64,000 nucleotides of DNA. Source: Micropterix aruncella. Taxonomy: Eukaryota; Arthropoda; Insecta; Lepidoptera; Micropterigidae. Numbering within the stretch: the first letter of the stretch is position 1; the number at the start of each line of letters is the position of its first letter. The stretch lies in contig OX155961.1 in assembly GCA_944548615.1 (NCBI GenBank), positions 28,554,414 through 28,618,413 on the forward strand, given 5' to 3'. Of the stretch, positions 9,961 through 20,165 are shown in pieces. The notes beneath the pieces are model-generated. The model was not told the DNA's origin. It was given only the letters and a program-made list of their open reading frames with translations, and did no database searches. The position numbers and the translations under genes are program-made.

Positions 9961-11289
9961 AAAAAACTGGATTTATGACCCTGAACAAATAAAAAAAAAA
10001 TGAAAAATGTTTTGAAAAAATCTGTGAGGGACCACCCCTCACTAGACCAAGTTGTTCGGTGTGAGGTGGTGGTATCAACTTATGAGTTATCTCCGTATTG
10101 AAATGAAGCAAAAGGTATTTATGGAATTGATTGAAAGTTTGATATTGCCAGTTATAACGCTTCCCGAGTAGGTTATTTTGTCGCGAGTGTATAGAGCGCG
10201 ACTGCGGCTACGAGGGTATATGGATGAGGATTGTATTTGTGCTCCTAGTATCTTGCACTGGGCACGGCTCGAGTCTGTGGGATTGCAGACTGATGCTTCG
10301 TGACTGGGAAAGATAAGGAAAGGAAACCAAGGAGCCGGACTCGTTAAGCGACCTAGTGAGAAGGGTATCGAATATGCCGTCCCAACCTTGGGGGAGGTGA
10401 TCACTCGAGGAATGATCTGTGACCGAGAAGCCGGGACACCGAAGTGTGCCGTCGCTATCTTGGAGACTTGACCACTCGAGGAATGATACTTAGCTTGCTT
10501 TTTCGCCGGTTTATATATTTCACTGGAAATCGATGCATTTGTTGATCGCATGTAACGGTACTTAAGGGCCGTTACAAATTCGAGCATAAATGTTGTTTTT
10601 TTTTTTTTTTTACTCCCATATATTTTTACTCCCATATACTGCATGACGTGCGGTCAGCTCGGAGTTGACCGCCGTGCGAACGCTCCTATCTAAACCCGTG
10701 CTGCTGTTGGTTATGGCGACCGGTCAGTAGTTTTGTGCGTCGCTACTACACGGTGAAAAGCCGAGTCGCTAGGTCAACCTTCCGTATATACCTATTTATA
10801 CTACAGAAAGTCACAGTCGCCGTCGACTAATTCGCCGGCGACTAGTCGACAGTGCGTAATGAGCTTTAGATTGATAATTCGCTAGCAATTTAGAAGTAGA
10901 TTTATTGGTTATAATAAAAATATTTTCGGTGTACGGTTATATTAAAAAAAGATGTACATAAATAATAATTTCATGTCCGACATATTTGCTGTTTATATAC
11001 ACACGGTTGTATGTTACACATTCCTTGCTTTGTATTTTTTTTATATAATATGCACCCTTCTCTTGACTTTCCACATTGTAATCATAGCATAATATTAATT
11101 AATTTCATAAAAAAACTTTTTTTTAGTTTTTCTCTCCCTTCATGACTCATACAAACATAATTGTCCTTTTTATACCCTACAAGAACAAAAACAGTATATG
11201 GTTCAAGTATCTTCTTTTTCAAACCCTATCTTTTTCCACCTGCAAGAATATATAAATTTCCTGTTATTTGAATAGAAATACTGTAAATC
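9961..11289. other. Unassigned DNA with poly(T) and short duplications
   Basis: A 185-codon minus-strand frame (10087-10644) begins in the poly(T) run and resembles no family; I treat it as chance. The phrase ACCACTCGAGGAATGAT-like recurs at about 10398-10414 and 10471-10487. Palindromic GTCGAC and CGCCGGCG words cluster at 10821-10850. Confidence 0.4.
10607..10638. repeat. 16-bp tandem duplication after poly(T)
   Basis: TTTTTACTCCCATATA occurs twice head to tail directly after a T run at 10596-10611. This could mark the tail side of a minus-strand retroposed sequence, or simple slippage. Confidence 0.5.
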
Positions 11290-11346
11290 TAGGTTGAATC
11301 TTATAATAAAAAAGGGTGCGTAAAGTTTGTCCAGCATTTTTGACAT

Positions 11347-11949
11347 GTGAGTCACTCAGAGGATGTCACGGACGATGTCACACCTTTTTGTAGAAATGCT
11401 AGCATTTCAAGTTCACATTTCATAACTGGCAACACTATGCGAAGTGCCGTCCATATCAAATCTCCGCCATTTTGACTTTAGTGACAGTTATTTGTCGACA
11501 CGGAATTATTGGAGAAATTATTGCGAAATTTCTCCTGTGAATCACGGTGACATTCTAACCAAGGTAAGCTGTGTATTATTATCAGATTCTGTCCTATCAT
11601 AGACATAGCAAATACAAGTAATATTCTGTGGCCAATTCAACTGTATTGTGAGTTATTTTGATATGGTAATTAAGTGAGGTCATGTTATCACAAAAATTGG
11701 TTGACATGTTAGTCACATTTCGTGACTCACATGATGTGGCTCACGTGAAACTTGTAAAGTAAAGCAAGGATTATACTGTATACACTAAACTGGATATGTT
11801 AACAAAGCTGCGTTTAATTCTTTTTTCTTGTATTTACAATTATAGCATTGTATTTGACACCCGGCTTTATAATAATTGTGACTCACATTAATACAAAATA
11901 CAGGTATGTCACGAAACAGTTTAGTCACAATTTTAATCATGTGAGTCAC
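11347..11949. promoter_or_regulatory. Cluster of four GTGASTCAC (AP-1-like) palindromes
   Basis: GTGAGTCAC or GTGACTCAC occurs at 11347-11355, 11722-11730, 11878-11886 and 11941-11949. Near-sites (TTAGTCACA, GGCTCACG) lie between them. The core TGA(C/G)TCA is the AP-1/bZIP consensus; four exact 9-mers in 600 bp are far above chance. The last site sits in a perfect palindrome CATGTGAGTCACATG. AAG followed by GTAAGCTG at about 11561-11571 would fit a splice donor after a short transcript leader, but no exon with coding potential is seen. The motif copies could also be internal repeats of an unknown element. Confidence 0.4.
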
Positions 11950-12164
11950 ATGTACATCTTTTTTGATAATGACCCTGTAATCGTCAATGTGATTTCACAT
12001 ATGTCAGTGTTTTGAAAAATTAGTCTACGCCACTCGCTTTAAAACACAATAATAGCCGGATATTGTGTATTTAGACTCCAGAAGATTGATAGCTGACAAA
12101 TGATGAGCGAATGTACAGAAAGCAAACGATGGAATATAAAATGTCATAAAGATGGATGTCATTG

Positions 12165-12818
12165 TGAGCTAATGGGCCCTTTTGCAGTTGGCCACTAAGA
12201 TTCATATGTTTTAGGGTCGGACAAACTCACGGCTCAACACCCATCCGACGGCCTCCACGTATGAAATGCAAACCCGGGTAAGACTATGGTCTGCGGGCCA
12301 GTTTCCCCCAGGAGTCAATCTTCTGGCGCTCTTGGACGGTTTGCGCACCGTGTGGCGTCAGTCAATCGATTGTGCATTCTGACTGACGGTCGGGGGAGTT
12401 TGCAAATAGTACTCTCTCCTATAGAGCGGGGGTAGTTGTTCACCTTACGGTGACCTCTTGAAACGACCAATAGACTACCCGATTCCGGGTGAAAGCAGCA
12501 TAAAGGACGCGTGGTCCGCGATAGATCCGGCAGACGCGGTATCACCGCTTCGTAAGGGAGAGGACTGCGCAAGCGACCTCTAACCTGAAACCAGTCGGGA
12601 GACCGGAGTAATCTGGTTGCAACTGGTAGTAAGGGCGCGAGTGTTAACCTGGTTATCCCGCGGTAAGGCGTTGGCTTCTTACACGAATGTGGCGGAACTT
12701 GACGGTGGACTGTTTTGTCCTAAGTCCTCTGCGTTCACCTCGCGGGACTCAAAACGATCAATATTGTTTAAACTTCTTGAGGTAACGGGTTCGCTCGTTG
12801 TATTTGTCAGCTCTAGTT
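12165..12818 (+). repeat. CTAG-650 repeat family, copy B (both ends present)
   Basis: A 654-bp copy running from GAGCTAATGGGCCC to the conserved terminus CAGCTCTAGTT. It contains all the family landmarks, including CACCGCTTCGTAAGGGAGAG and GGTGGACTGTTTTGTCC. It has diverged from copies A, C and D at many sites, so it is an old insertion. No reading frame is shared with the other copies. A small hairpin (ACGGGTTCGCTCGT in this copy, ACGGGTTCGCCCGT elsewhere) precedes the CTAG end. Confidence 0.75.
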
Positions 12819-12890
12819 GTCACTAAAAATGCTTAGTTTTGAGAGTTAGGGTGCTCAAAGCGCCGACAGTATGACCATCTCTTCGACGAC

Positions 12891-13090
12891 TAAGGGCGGA
12901 TTTCTATATGCGACCTGCGAGTAAAAGTAAAAGTAGAAGTCAAACCATCAGTTTTGAGAAACCGATGGTTTTCTTACGTCAAAAATGGATTTCACAATCA
13001 TCTGTCAGTTAAACAATCGGTAAGTTAGTCAAACCGATGGTTCAGATACATTTTATAGCAGCGCCATCTGTTAAAATGGATTGTAAGCAT
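12891..13090 (+). repeat. MITE-like repeat with AGGGCGGATTTCTATAT end
   Basis: The start TAAGGGCGGATTTCTATATG, followed by CTGCGAGTAAAAGT, matches in reverse the end of the 21842-22152 segment. The body contains repeated AACCGATGGTT words in both orientations. The right boundary is uncertain. Confidence 0.4.
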
Positions 13091-14514
13091 AGATAAGACA
13101 TTTCATAAAAGTTTATTAAATATTACGAGGATAAATAAATATTGTAAATTTTATATTCTCACTTCAAATACATATTTCCTCCTATTAAAAATATAAGCAT
13201 AATTTTTTGATTAAAAAAATGCTGTCGTTCAGGATTTATTCCTAGTAATAAACTCTTTTGACAGCTGTTGCAACATGAAATTAGCAACACCGAAACTACG
13301 GCATAAATACGGTCCGGCTGATTGGTTAACTTGCAATTCCTTCAGAGTTGCTTGCAGTTGTTGCTAAATTTCGTTCACCTTTTAATAGCTGTCAGATACG
13401 CTTTCCTGCATTCGACGTTCTGTGTTTTCTTTCGTTTTCTTTCGTGTATACGCTTCGTATTATGGTGCCTACGGCTAAAATGGACAAGTTGGTCATCGTA
13501 TGCGTATCATCTTCAAGCGAGTGGGATTCGAGTACTTAATATCGACCTCCACCTCGTTCGATCAACAAGGTAACTATTTGGTTTTCTGCAGTTTTTATAG
13601 TTTATATTGATACTTAAGCGATAATTTTGTTAATAATGGACGTTAAAAGTCTAATGGTATATTATGCCGCATATAAATATTCGCAACAACATGCATTGCA
13701 AGAATAGCACTATGTAGACGGCATCGCGCAAGAAATCTACTAAACATACCAAAACGGACAAGAAATATCGCAACAAGCGTGAAGAAATGCTCATAGCTTG
13801 TTCGTAGTATGCAGGGATACACAGTTCCAGCGCCGGGACCAGTAAATCCCAAGTAGTAGGTCCCACGGTCAGAAATCACCCTCTGGGTGGAGCCATCAAA
13901 ATAAAGAAAAGGTTTCACGGTCTGTAACTATACAGACCATGGAAATTTGTTACATCGCATCCATGGATCGCAACGTACTCGACGCAAAATCTCTTAGCGT
14001 GTTTGCTATGCCCGCCCAGTTAGTGTGCCCAGATTTACATATTATGTAAATTGGTTGCAACCCCTGTTGTATTGCATTGTTGCAAGTATTTGTATTTAGC
14101 TTTATGATAATAAAATAAAGCTTAAGGAAACCGAAGACAAATTAAAATTTTGCCTATGTTTTTTTCAGGACCTATGGCATATCCACATTGCATCAAATTT
14201 TGTTAGCCTTGCACTTTTATGCAATACGAAGCATGGTAATATCGGTGAGAGATTTCATCGGTATATCGACTGCAAGCGCGTGCCGCATAGTCTGAATTGT
14301 TTCCTGGAGGAAATTCCAGTCCTGGTTTTTATAATACCGCCCGACTTTCAAATGTCGTTAGTGCTTTGGTCTGTCACATATCGAAACCCAGTCGCCAGGT
14401 ATATGTATAAACATTTAAATCTTTCCGATTGTTCGATTATATAACTTGATACTATTTAGTTATGTTTCTGATTCAATGACATTGTGTTCTTTTTAAACAT
14501 ACCATCTCTAATTT
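13091..14514. other. Unassigned DNA
   Basis: Open frames at 13322-13573 (+) and 13643-13918 (-) are up to 91 codons but show no recognisable domain. Composition is mixed. No shared repeat was noticed. Confidence 0.4.
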
Positions 14515-14866
14515 TGCAAAATTTATTTTATTTTATTTATTAATTGAAAAAAATATATAGGAATTATTTTTACACAATGATTTTGCGTCACTCCCAACTA
14601 GGCAGTGCCTGTTCCAAGGAATACGCCAATTTTATATAATATTATTTTCAATAAAATAAAAATAGTTTTTTGAAAAAGATGTTAATAAAATTGTTATAGT
14701 AAATTAAAAAAAAAAAAAAAACGCAAAATAATCATTCAAAAATCAAAATAATTATTAAGAAATAAAAGCAGTGAAAAATAAATCCAAATACTAATTATTA
14801 TTGTATAAAAATAAAAACTTGAATTCACTCTTGTTTACATATATGTATATTGTTAAAGATGTGAGG

Positions 14867-14885
14867 GTGTGTATAGTGTGTGTGT

Positions 14886-14886
<1 letters not shown>
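14867..14886. repeat. (TG)n flank left of the R1-clade insertion
   Basis: GGTGTGTATAGTGTGTGTGTG directly abuts the poly(T). It pairs with the TG tract 16061-16100 on the other side of the insertion, and both contain a TGTGAGGGTGTG-type word. Confidence 0.7.
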
Positions 14887-14931
<45 letters not shown>

Positions 14932-16060
14932 TATGTAGAGGTTTAAAAATACTTTTTACGTACGCACCCGGGATAGGGTTTCCCAGGGTGGAGTGTCGGG
15001 CTTGGTCAGGTCTTATTGACCACGAGCCGCCGTGGTTGGTGAGACCCGACATGTATCATTGGCTCGGCGAATATGCAACCCGTACCGACTAAAAAACATC
15101 CTCTACCACCTGCCTCCTGTTCCCCGTGGGATCGCCGGTAGGCATTACAGCGCGGGGGGAGGATTAAGCCTTAGCTCTTCCTTCGGATGGTCGAAGTCAC
15201 TGCTTCCTTCCTCTTAGTGGTTCTTCTTTTTCCTCTTGCCCTTGTTTCTCTCCTGTTCAGCTTGGCGTAGGTCCTTTAGGACTTCCGCCGCAAAAGTGCT
15301 GGTTGCTTCCCAGGCTGACTCTGTCGAAAGCATAGCTTCCGCCAGGTTTTCAGGCTGGATCCTTCCTCCGACTGCAGTCTCGAAAGTGCTTCGGGACGCG
15401 TTGAAGCGCGGGCACACGAAGAATACATGCTCCGCATCTTCGGAGACTCCTGCGCAGGCCGGGCACTCCGGGGAATCCTCGTGGTGAAACTTGTGAAGAT
15501 AGGCCCGATAGCACCCATGTCCTGAGAGCATCTGGGTGAGGTAATAGTTGACCTCTCCGTGTGGCCGTTTGACCCATGCGTCCACCTGCGGGATCAGGCG
15601 GTGAGTCCATCTCCCATTGGTCGAGGCATCCCACAGCAACTGCCATCGATGCAGACTGTTGGTCCTCTCGTCCGTCTTCATCTCAGCTGGTCCTAGCGTT
15701 GTTGACCCCTTTCGCCTGTAGAGGCATCTTCGTTCCTCCGCGAGTACTCCGATAGGCAGCATCCCGGTGATAACGCACACAGCATCCTCCGACACCGTGC
15801 GGAATGCACTGGCCACTCTGAGGGCACTCAACCGGTAGACCGACGCCACCTTCCGTCGTGCGTGCTGGATCAACAGTACGTCAGCCCAAATGGCAATCCC
15901 ATATGTAAGGACTGACGTGGTGACCGACGACAGCAGTGCTCTTCTTTTCTGTTTCGGGCCTCCAATGTTGGGCATGAGCCGAGACAAGACCGTCCCAACT
16001 CCCGCCGCTTTGGTACCGACGTGCTCTGCCTGCTGCTTAAAGCTGAGCCGGGCATCGATA
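14887..16060 (-). mobile_element. 5'-truncated R1-clade LINE inserted in a CA microsatellite
   Basis: On the minus strand the element starts abruptly in coding sequence at about 16060, encodes the pol C-terminus to 15214, has a ~280-bp 3' UTR, and ends in a 44-nt poly(A) (plus-strand T run 14887-14930). Both junctions lie in CA-repeat DNA. The 3' UTR contains a long imperfect hairpin (GTCGGGCTTGGTCAGGTC with GACCACG...GACCCGAC) at about 14997-15052. R1-clade families with AC-type microsatellite targets (Waldo, Mino) are described, so target preference is plausible, though 5' truncation and slippage could also give this picture. Confidence 0.8.
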
Positions 16061-16063
16061 GTG
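15214..16063 (-). pseudogene. R1-clade LINE pol C-terminus (RT thumb to CCHC domain)
   Basis: About 280 open codons without stops, starting at IDARLSFK, which corresponds to the conserved LGV.ID..LSF motif after the RT palm. Then come the thumb/connection region (VLTYGIAIW), LSGHGCYRAYLHKF, and a C-terminal zinc-binding motif CPACAGVSEDAEHVFFVC with the C-x2-C-x8-H-x4-C spacing usual for R1, SART and TRAS elements. The protein ends in a basic tail (RNKGKRKKKNH). The catalytic RT palm and the endonuclease are missing because of 5' truncation, so no activity is possible. The first ~30 codons of the longer open frame (to 16146) are translated microsatellite. The uninterrupted frame suggests a fairly recent insertion. 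Confidence 0.85.
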
Positions 16064-16107
16064 TGTGTGTGTGTGTGTGAGGGTGTGTGTGTGTGTGTGT
16101 GCGCGTG
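16060..16107. repeat. (TG)n microsatellite
   Basis: GTGTG runs with a TGAGGG interruption, lying in LINE-X 3' UTR sequence. The other LINE-X copy has only a short ATGTACATACACACG here, so the tract expanded in this copy. Confidence 0.85.
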
Positions 16108-16190
16108 TAAATGTGTTGCTATTTTTGAAATGTCATGAGGATACATTTAGTTTCCGTTCTTCCTTTACTAATTAACCACTGAATGAGACT

Positions 16191-17589
16191 AAATCTTTTA
16201 GTTTTTAAAAATGTCTCATTAAAGATTCCTCGTGCTATAATCCAAATGCTTCGTGAATCCGAGCAGTTACAAATTGACGGATTTCGGATTATTAAGGCTC
16301 TACTGTATTTGTTGCATAATGTTAAGCATCATCAGTCAGGAACAGTATGTGCACAGTATACCAAACAGTAGGTTTACTCTTAAGCTACAGGGCATTGCGG
16401 GAAGAGGGTGCGAGGAATCTGGACAGAGGGGTACGTCTCGACGAAGGCCTTTGGTTAGCGTTACGCACAGGTAAAGGCTGGCGACATTTTCTATTGTTTG
16501 CATATCTGCGTGGGCCGAGTAGCGGGACATCTGGCGGCCATATCCGAGCCCTTACGAATCGTGACGTATTCGCTTCGATTTCAATTTTGTTCAAAGAGAA
16601 GCTACTGTCTGGCATACTGTGGTATCTTGTTGGGTGACTGGCTAGCTGCTTAGATACTTCCATGCGATGTTAAAAAAACGGATGTTTGTAATAATTTCAC
16701 CTAAAGAATTTCTCCATGCTACAAAGCAAAAGCAAAAAACAGTAATTATTATTTTTACACAAAAATTGTTTTGTTTCAGTTGCTTTGATATTTGGGGAAA
16801 ACGATTTTCTTTTGTTGGATTAAAATGACAATAGACTAGAAAAATTAACGGCCACTACCAGAGGCGGAAATTCAATTACCACATTGATCACTTCGCCAAA
16901 ATAAGGACGATGTTACGCCATCAGAGCTAATCAAAACCTATTTTTCCAGGTAAATAAAATTTCAAATATTACCGTTAAGGGTATTAAGTTGAATTCAAGC
17001 AGTGTTGCGAGGTGACACAATAAAAAAACACTAAAACTGTTCCTGAAAATCACCAAAAATGAAGAATTTTGGAAAACAGCTCGCTAGGGCTTTTTGATCG
17101 TCCAAATTACGGAGTTGAATGCCTTTTCATAATTGATAAAAGTCAGTATAATCTGATTTTTATACTAATCGCATTTCTCTACCAGGGTCTTTAGTGTCTG
17201 TGGTGATAGTTTAAGCATGACCGGAAGCCGGCTTGTTCTCTTGGCGAATTGGAGTCTAGCTTATGCAAAAAAATAAATAGGTGCGAGAGAAAACTGAACA
17301 GCCTATAGTTATCGTTTTCTAATGTCCCCTTTCTAATATAAAATCGATTGATTTGATTTGATCGATTGTGTTTTATTTTATTATCGAATGGATTTTTTTT
17401 CTGAAGGGACAAACTTATTCCACAAATTTTGCAAATAAAATCTTAATCTAAGCACATCGATTGTTTCCATAGCAATTGTATTTCTAACTTTATTTTTTGT
17501 AATGTTTTGTAATAGAAAAGGTTCTTTCAAAGATAGCGTTCAAACGAGAGACTAATCAAGGATAAGGGCCGAACACGGACAACGCTTGT
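16191..17589. other. Unassigned DNA
   Basis: Overlapping open frames at 16347-16663 on both strands (up to 96 codons) have no recognisable domain. The remainder is AT-rich. No repeat assignment. Confidence 0.4.
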
Positions 17590-17840
17590 AACATTTCTCA
17601 CCGAGGGCATTTTCATACTGAAATACCTCTATCCAGAAGCTATAATCTGTATATTTAGAGCTTGTAGTGGCGATGACTTCACCAAAAATCTAGATTTCAA
17701 GTCAACAAAACAAAAATCTACATCATAAATTTGTCGCAAGGGCCTCCAAAAACCACAAAATTTAGTGAAAAAATCAGTTTATTTAAATAATATTTATTTA
17801 AAGTAAATGTCGATTTTCAAGTGAATTAATGAATTAGGAT
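17590..17840 (+). repeat. Direct repeat around maT and LINE-X, copy 1
   Basis: About 220-250 bp that recur in the same orientation at 20166-20400. Shared words are GAGGGCATTTTCATACTGAA, AGAGCTTGTAGT, GCGATG and ATCATAAATTTGTCG. The two copies bracket the maT relic and the LINE-X plus copy. Function and class unknown; no LTR hallmarks (TG..CA ends, primer site) seen. Confidence 0.65.
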
Positions 17841-17884
17841 TATTTATTAAAAATTAAATGTTACTCGTATTTAAATATACCTAA

Positions 17885-19060
17885 TTAGTTAATTTCAATA
17901 CTTGGCTTCAAAGGGGGAGGGGCTGAATGGATGGTATAATGGTGACAAGATAGCTGTCGTAAACCTAGCTGGCCGCCTTTGGACTTAAAGCAGGCCTTGA
18001 GTCTCCTCGGCCAGTCGTCGATCGAATTACGCAGCTTATATAAAGGGGAAACTGCTCTCTGCTTCGACCAGGGCAGAGTTGAGGGCTTCGATGTTGCTGT
18101 ATCTTCTGTGGCACCCATTGTCCTCCAAAACAACCTATAGCTTATATCAAGCGGGCTCAGATCGGGACTGCCAGCAGGCCAATCATCTGGTGACAAAAAT
18201 ACTGGTGCATGGCGCTGTAGCCAGGGTTCAGTGGTTATGGCCTTGTGTGCCGGCGCCGAATCTTGCTGGAATATCCAATGCTAGTTTTGAGACCTTGTTT
18301 GGTTAAGAGGCTTCACAACATGATTCAAGATTGTCCGTGGATAAACTCTAGCTGAAGTTTTCACGCCTTTTTTGCATAAATGGAGCTTTGTAGTGCCATC
18401 ATAGGCAACACCCCACTAAACCATCACTGAAACCGGATGGTGACCTTTCTTGACCCGTGGAATGACCTGGGAGGCCTCTATAGATGAGTGTGCGTACACC
18501 CTATCATTCTGCATGTTGAACTTCTCCTGCGCCGTGAAAAAATTTTCATCAGTAAACAGGATTTGTTTGTACTTCCAACCCGCGTACTGGACCAACAGCC
18601 GCTTGCATTTTTTCACTCTATTTTCCTTCAGAGCGGCCATAAGCAATTGTCCTGTGCGGCGTTTGTAGGCCCCAAGACCCAAGTCTTTTTTGATGATGCG
18701 GTCCAAGGACATCGAATTCATATTCATTTTTCTCGCAATTGTCCTCTGTTTTCGGAGTGGATTTCTCAAAATCCGATGCTTCACGGCTTCAATGGCCTTC
18801 GATGGTACGAATAGTTCGAGGACGGCCGGACCGCTTGCGGTCTTGAATGTCACCAGTATCCTCGGATAATTTGATACACCGATACACAAACATACGGCTG
18901 ACTTCGAGCGGCTAGATCTCTCTTTTCTCGACTTTGCACCGATAAAGCGCAATAACTGCGACACGATTTCCTTTGTCGGTCCACTCCATGAATATGTTAA
19001 AACAAATACTAAATTTACTAATTGTGCATAATTGCACAAAGACCAACTGTCAACAAACAT
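17885..19060 (-). pseudogene. maT-like (DD37D Tc1/mariner) transposase, dead
   Basis: One minus-strand frame from 19060 to about 17930 encodes most of an IS630/Tc1/mariner transposase. The N-terminal half has the linker VKHRILRNPLRKQRTIARKM. The first catalytic region is ILFTDENFFTAQE, the second QQDSAPAHKA, and the third SPDLSPLD. There are 37 residues between the last two catalytic aspartates, which is the DD37D signature of the maT group. Two in-frame TAG codons break it, after HPVSVMV (normally a Trp) and before HWIFQQD. A pair of compensating frameshifts lies after SPDLSPLD, where the alternative frame restores a VLEDNGC...NIEAL sequence. The C-terminal DDWPRRLKAC motif is intact. The terminal inverted repeats were not delimited. 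Confidence 0.85.
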
Positions 19061-19223
19061 AAGTCAAATACGCAATTCCACTAATACTCGCGGCGCAATT
19101 AGTGCTTTTAATGTTGTAACAGTATTTATGTTAGGACTATGTATAATGATAATATACGCTATTATGTGGTGGTGAGCATGCTGTAAGACTACAATCGAAA
19201 GAATTACTATCGCACAAAAAACT

Positions 19224-19560
19224 ATAATTCGTATCGTACTCAAAAAACCAAAAATTTATTCTAATAAGTAGTTGTTTCTCGAAGCGAAAATACTTGATAT
19301 TAGGCAATTGTAATATTTAAAAACTTCTTTATATTTCAATCGCGCGCAAGTAGAGACATTGTTTCCTGCTAAGAACACAAGATCGGCACATATACCATAT
19401 TATATTGCCCAGGAGATCAACGCCTAGACAACACCATTACCATTATTTTAGGAAAATATTTCGAAATTTCGGGACACAAGTGGTTCTTAAAAAGTCTCAT
19501 TCAGTGGATAATTAGTGAAGGAAGAACGAAAACTGAAAGTAACCTTATGACATTATGACA
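19224..19560 (+). pseudogene. LINE-X RT C-terminal fragment
   Basis: The frame from 19224 reads IIRIVLKKPKIYSNK, stop, LFLEAKILDIRQL, stop, YLKTSLYF, then NTRSAHIPYYIAQEI. A later frame gives SLIQWIISEGRTKTESNLM. This is the post-palm C-terminal block of jockey/CR1-type LINE proteins (compare SERLFKESKVLDVKQLF in LINE-Y at 38-39 kb). In-frame stops and a frameshift make it non-functional, and the RT core is absent. Confidence 0.7.
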
Positions 19561-19574
19561 TTTCAAAAATAGCA

Positions 19575-19715
19575 ACAGAAGAATCGGGAGCTGGCGAAGA
19601 GGGCGGATTACGCCGCCCCCGACCGTCGCTCCACACCCCACGCTCTCCCAGTACTAGTGCAGGGTATGAGGCAACGGTCAGGGGCGGCGTAATCCCCCGA
19701 TTCTTCGCAGCTCGC
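19575..19715. repeat. GC-rich imperfect inverted repeat insert
   Basis: The left arm GGCGGATTACGCCGCCCC and the right arm (reverse complement) GGGGATTACGCCGCCCCTGA face each other, both starting near GAAGAATCGGG. The insert is much more GC-rich than the LINE 3' UTR that contains it and is absent from the other LINE-X copy. Probably a small MITE. Confidence 0.6.
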
Positions 19716-20165
19716 GCGCGGAATGTACATACACACGATTTAAACAACCTCACATATCTAGCAATATAAATTATCTATGTAAACAAGAGTGAATTCAGCT
19801 GTTTATTTTAATAATGTAATATTTTGTATTTGGATTTATCTTATAATTATTTTCTATTACTTTTATTATTTAATGATTATTTTGATTTTTTTTAATGATA
19901 TATTTTTTTTAATGATTATTTTATTTTTTTTAATGTTTTTATTTTTTTTCTTTGATTTACTATAGCAATTTATTTACATCTTATTCATAAAGCTAAATTT
20001 GAAAATTTAAAGTAATATCATATAAAATTGGCGTTTTCCTCGGAACAGGCACTGCCTAGTTAGTAGTGACACAAAATCATTTTGTAAAATTATTTCCTAA
20101 ATATTTTTAAAAATAAAATATATGAATAATACATAAATAAAATAAATAAATAAAAAATAAATAAG

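Larger units (their letters stand above)
14515..16190 (-). mobile_element. LINE-X copy 1, minus strand, interrupted by an R1-clade LINE
   Basis: Minus-strand sequence from about 16190 down to 14515 matches, in reverse, the plus-strand copy at 19190-20165. Shared features are the end of the pol frame (SLIQW.IS.GRT), a 3' UTR with ATTTCAAAAATAGCAACA, GTAAACAAGAGTGAATTCA, GGAACAGGCACTGCCTAGTT, and an AT-rich tail. The 3' UTR holds a (CA)n tract that is split by the R1-clade insertion 14887-16060. Because the two LINE-X copies face each other, the region looks like a giant inverted repeat. Confidence 0.75.
19190..20165 (+). mobile_element. LINE-X copy 2, plus strand, 5'-truncated
   Basis: This is the 3' part of a non-LTR retrotransposon: an RT C-terminal fragment (19224-19560), a 3' UTR with GGAACAGGCACTGCCTAGTT, and an (AAATAAAT)n tail ending at about 20165. 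It matches the minus copy at 14515-16190. A GC-rich inverted-repeat insert (19575-19715) interrupts the 3' UTR where the other copy has its CA repeat. Confidence 0.75.

Noticed and set aside
10087..10644. 185-codon open frame on the minus strand
   Set aside because: Starts in a poly(T)/short-duplication region, has no recognisable domain, low-complexity KKKKK start, and overlaps the RT relic. Most likely chance.
14825..15092. Open frames with runs of Lys or Phe
   Set aside because: They are translations of the 44-nt poly(A) tail of the R1-clade LINE and its 3' UTR.
15214..16146. A 310-residue protein with an N-terminal HTHTHT repeat
   Set aside because: The histidine/threonine repeat is translated CA microsatellite; the LINE sequence begins only at IDARLSF.
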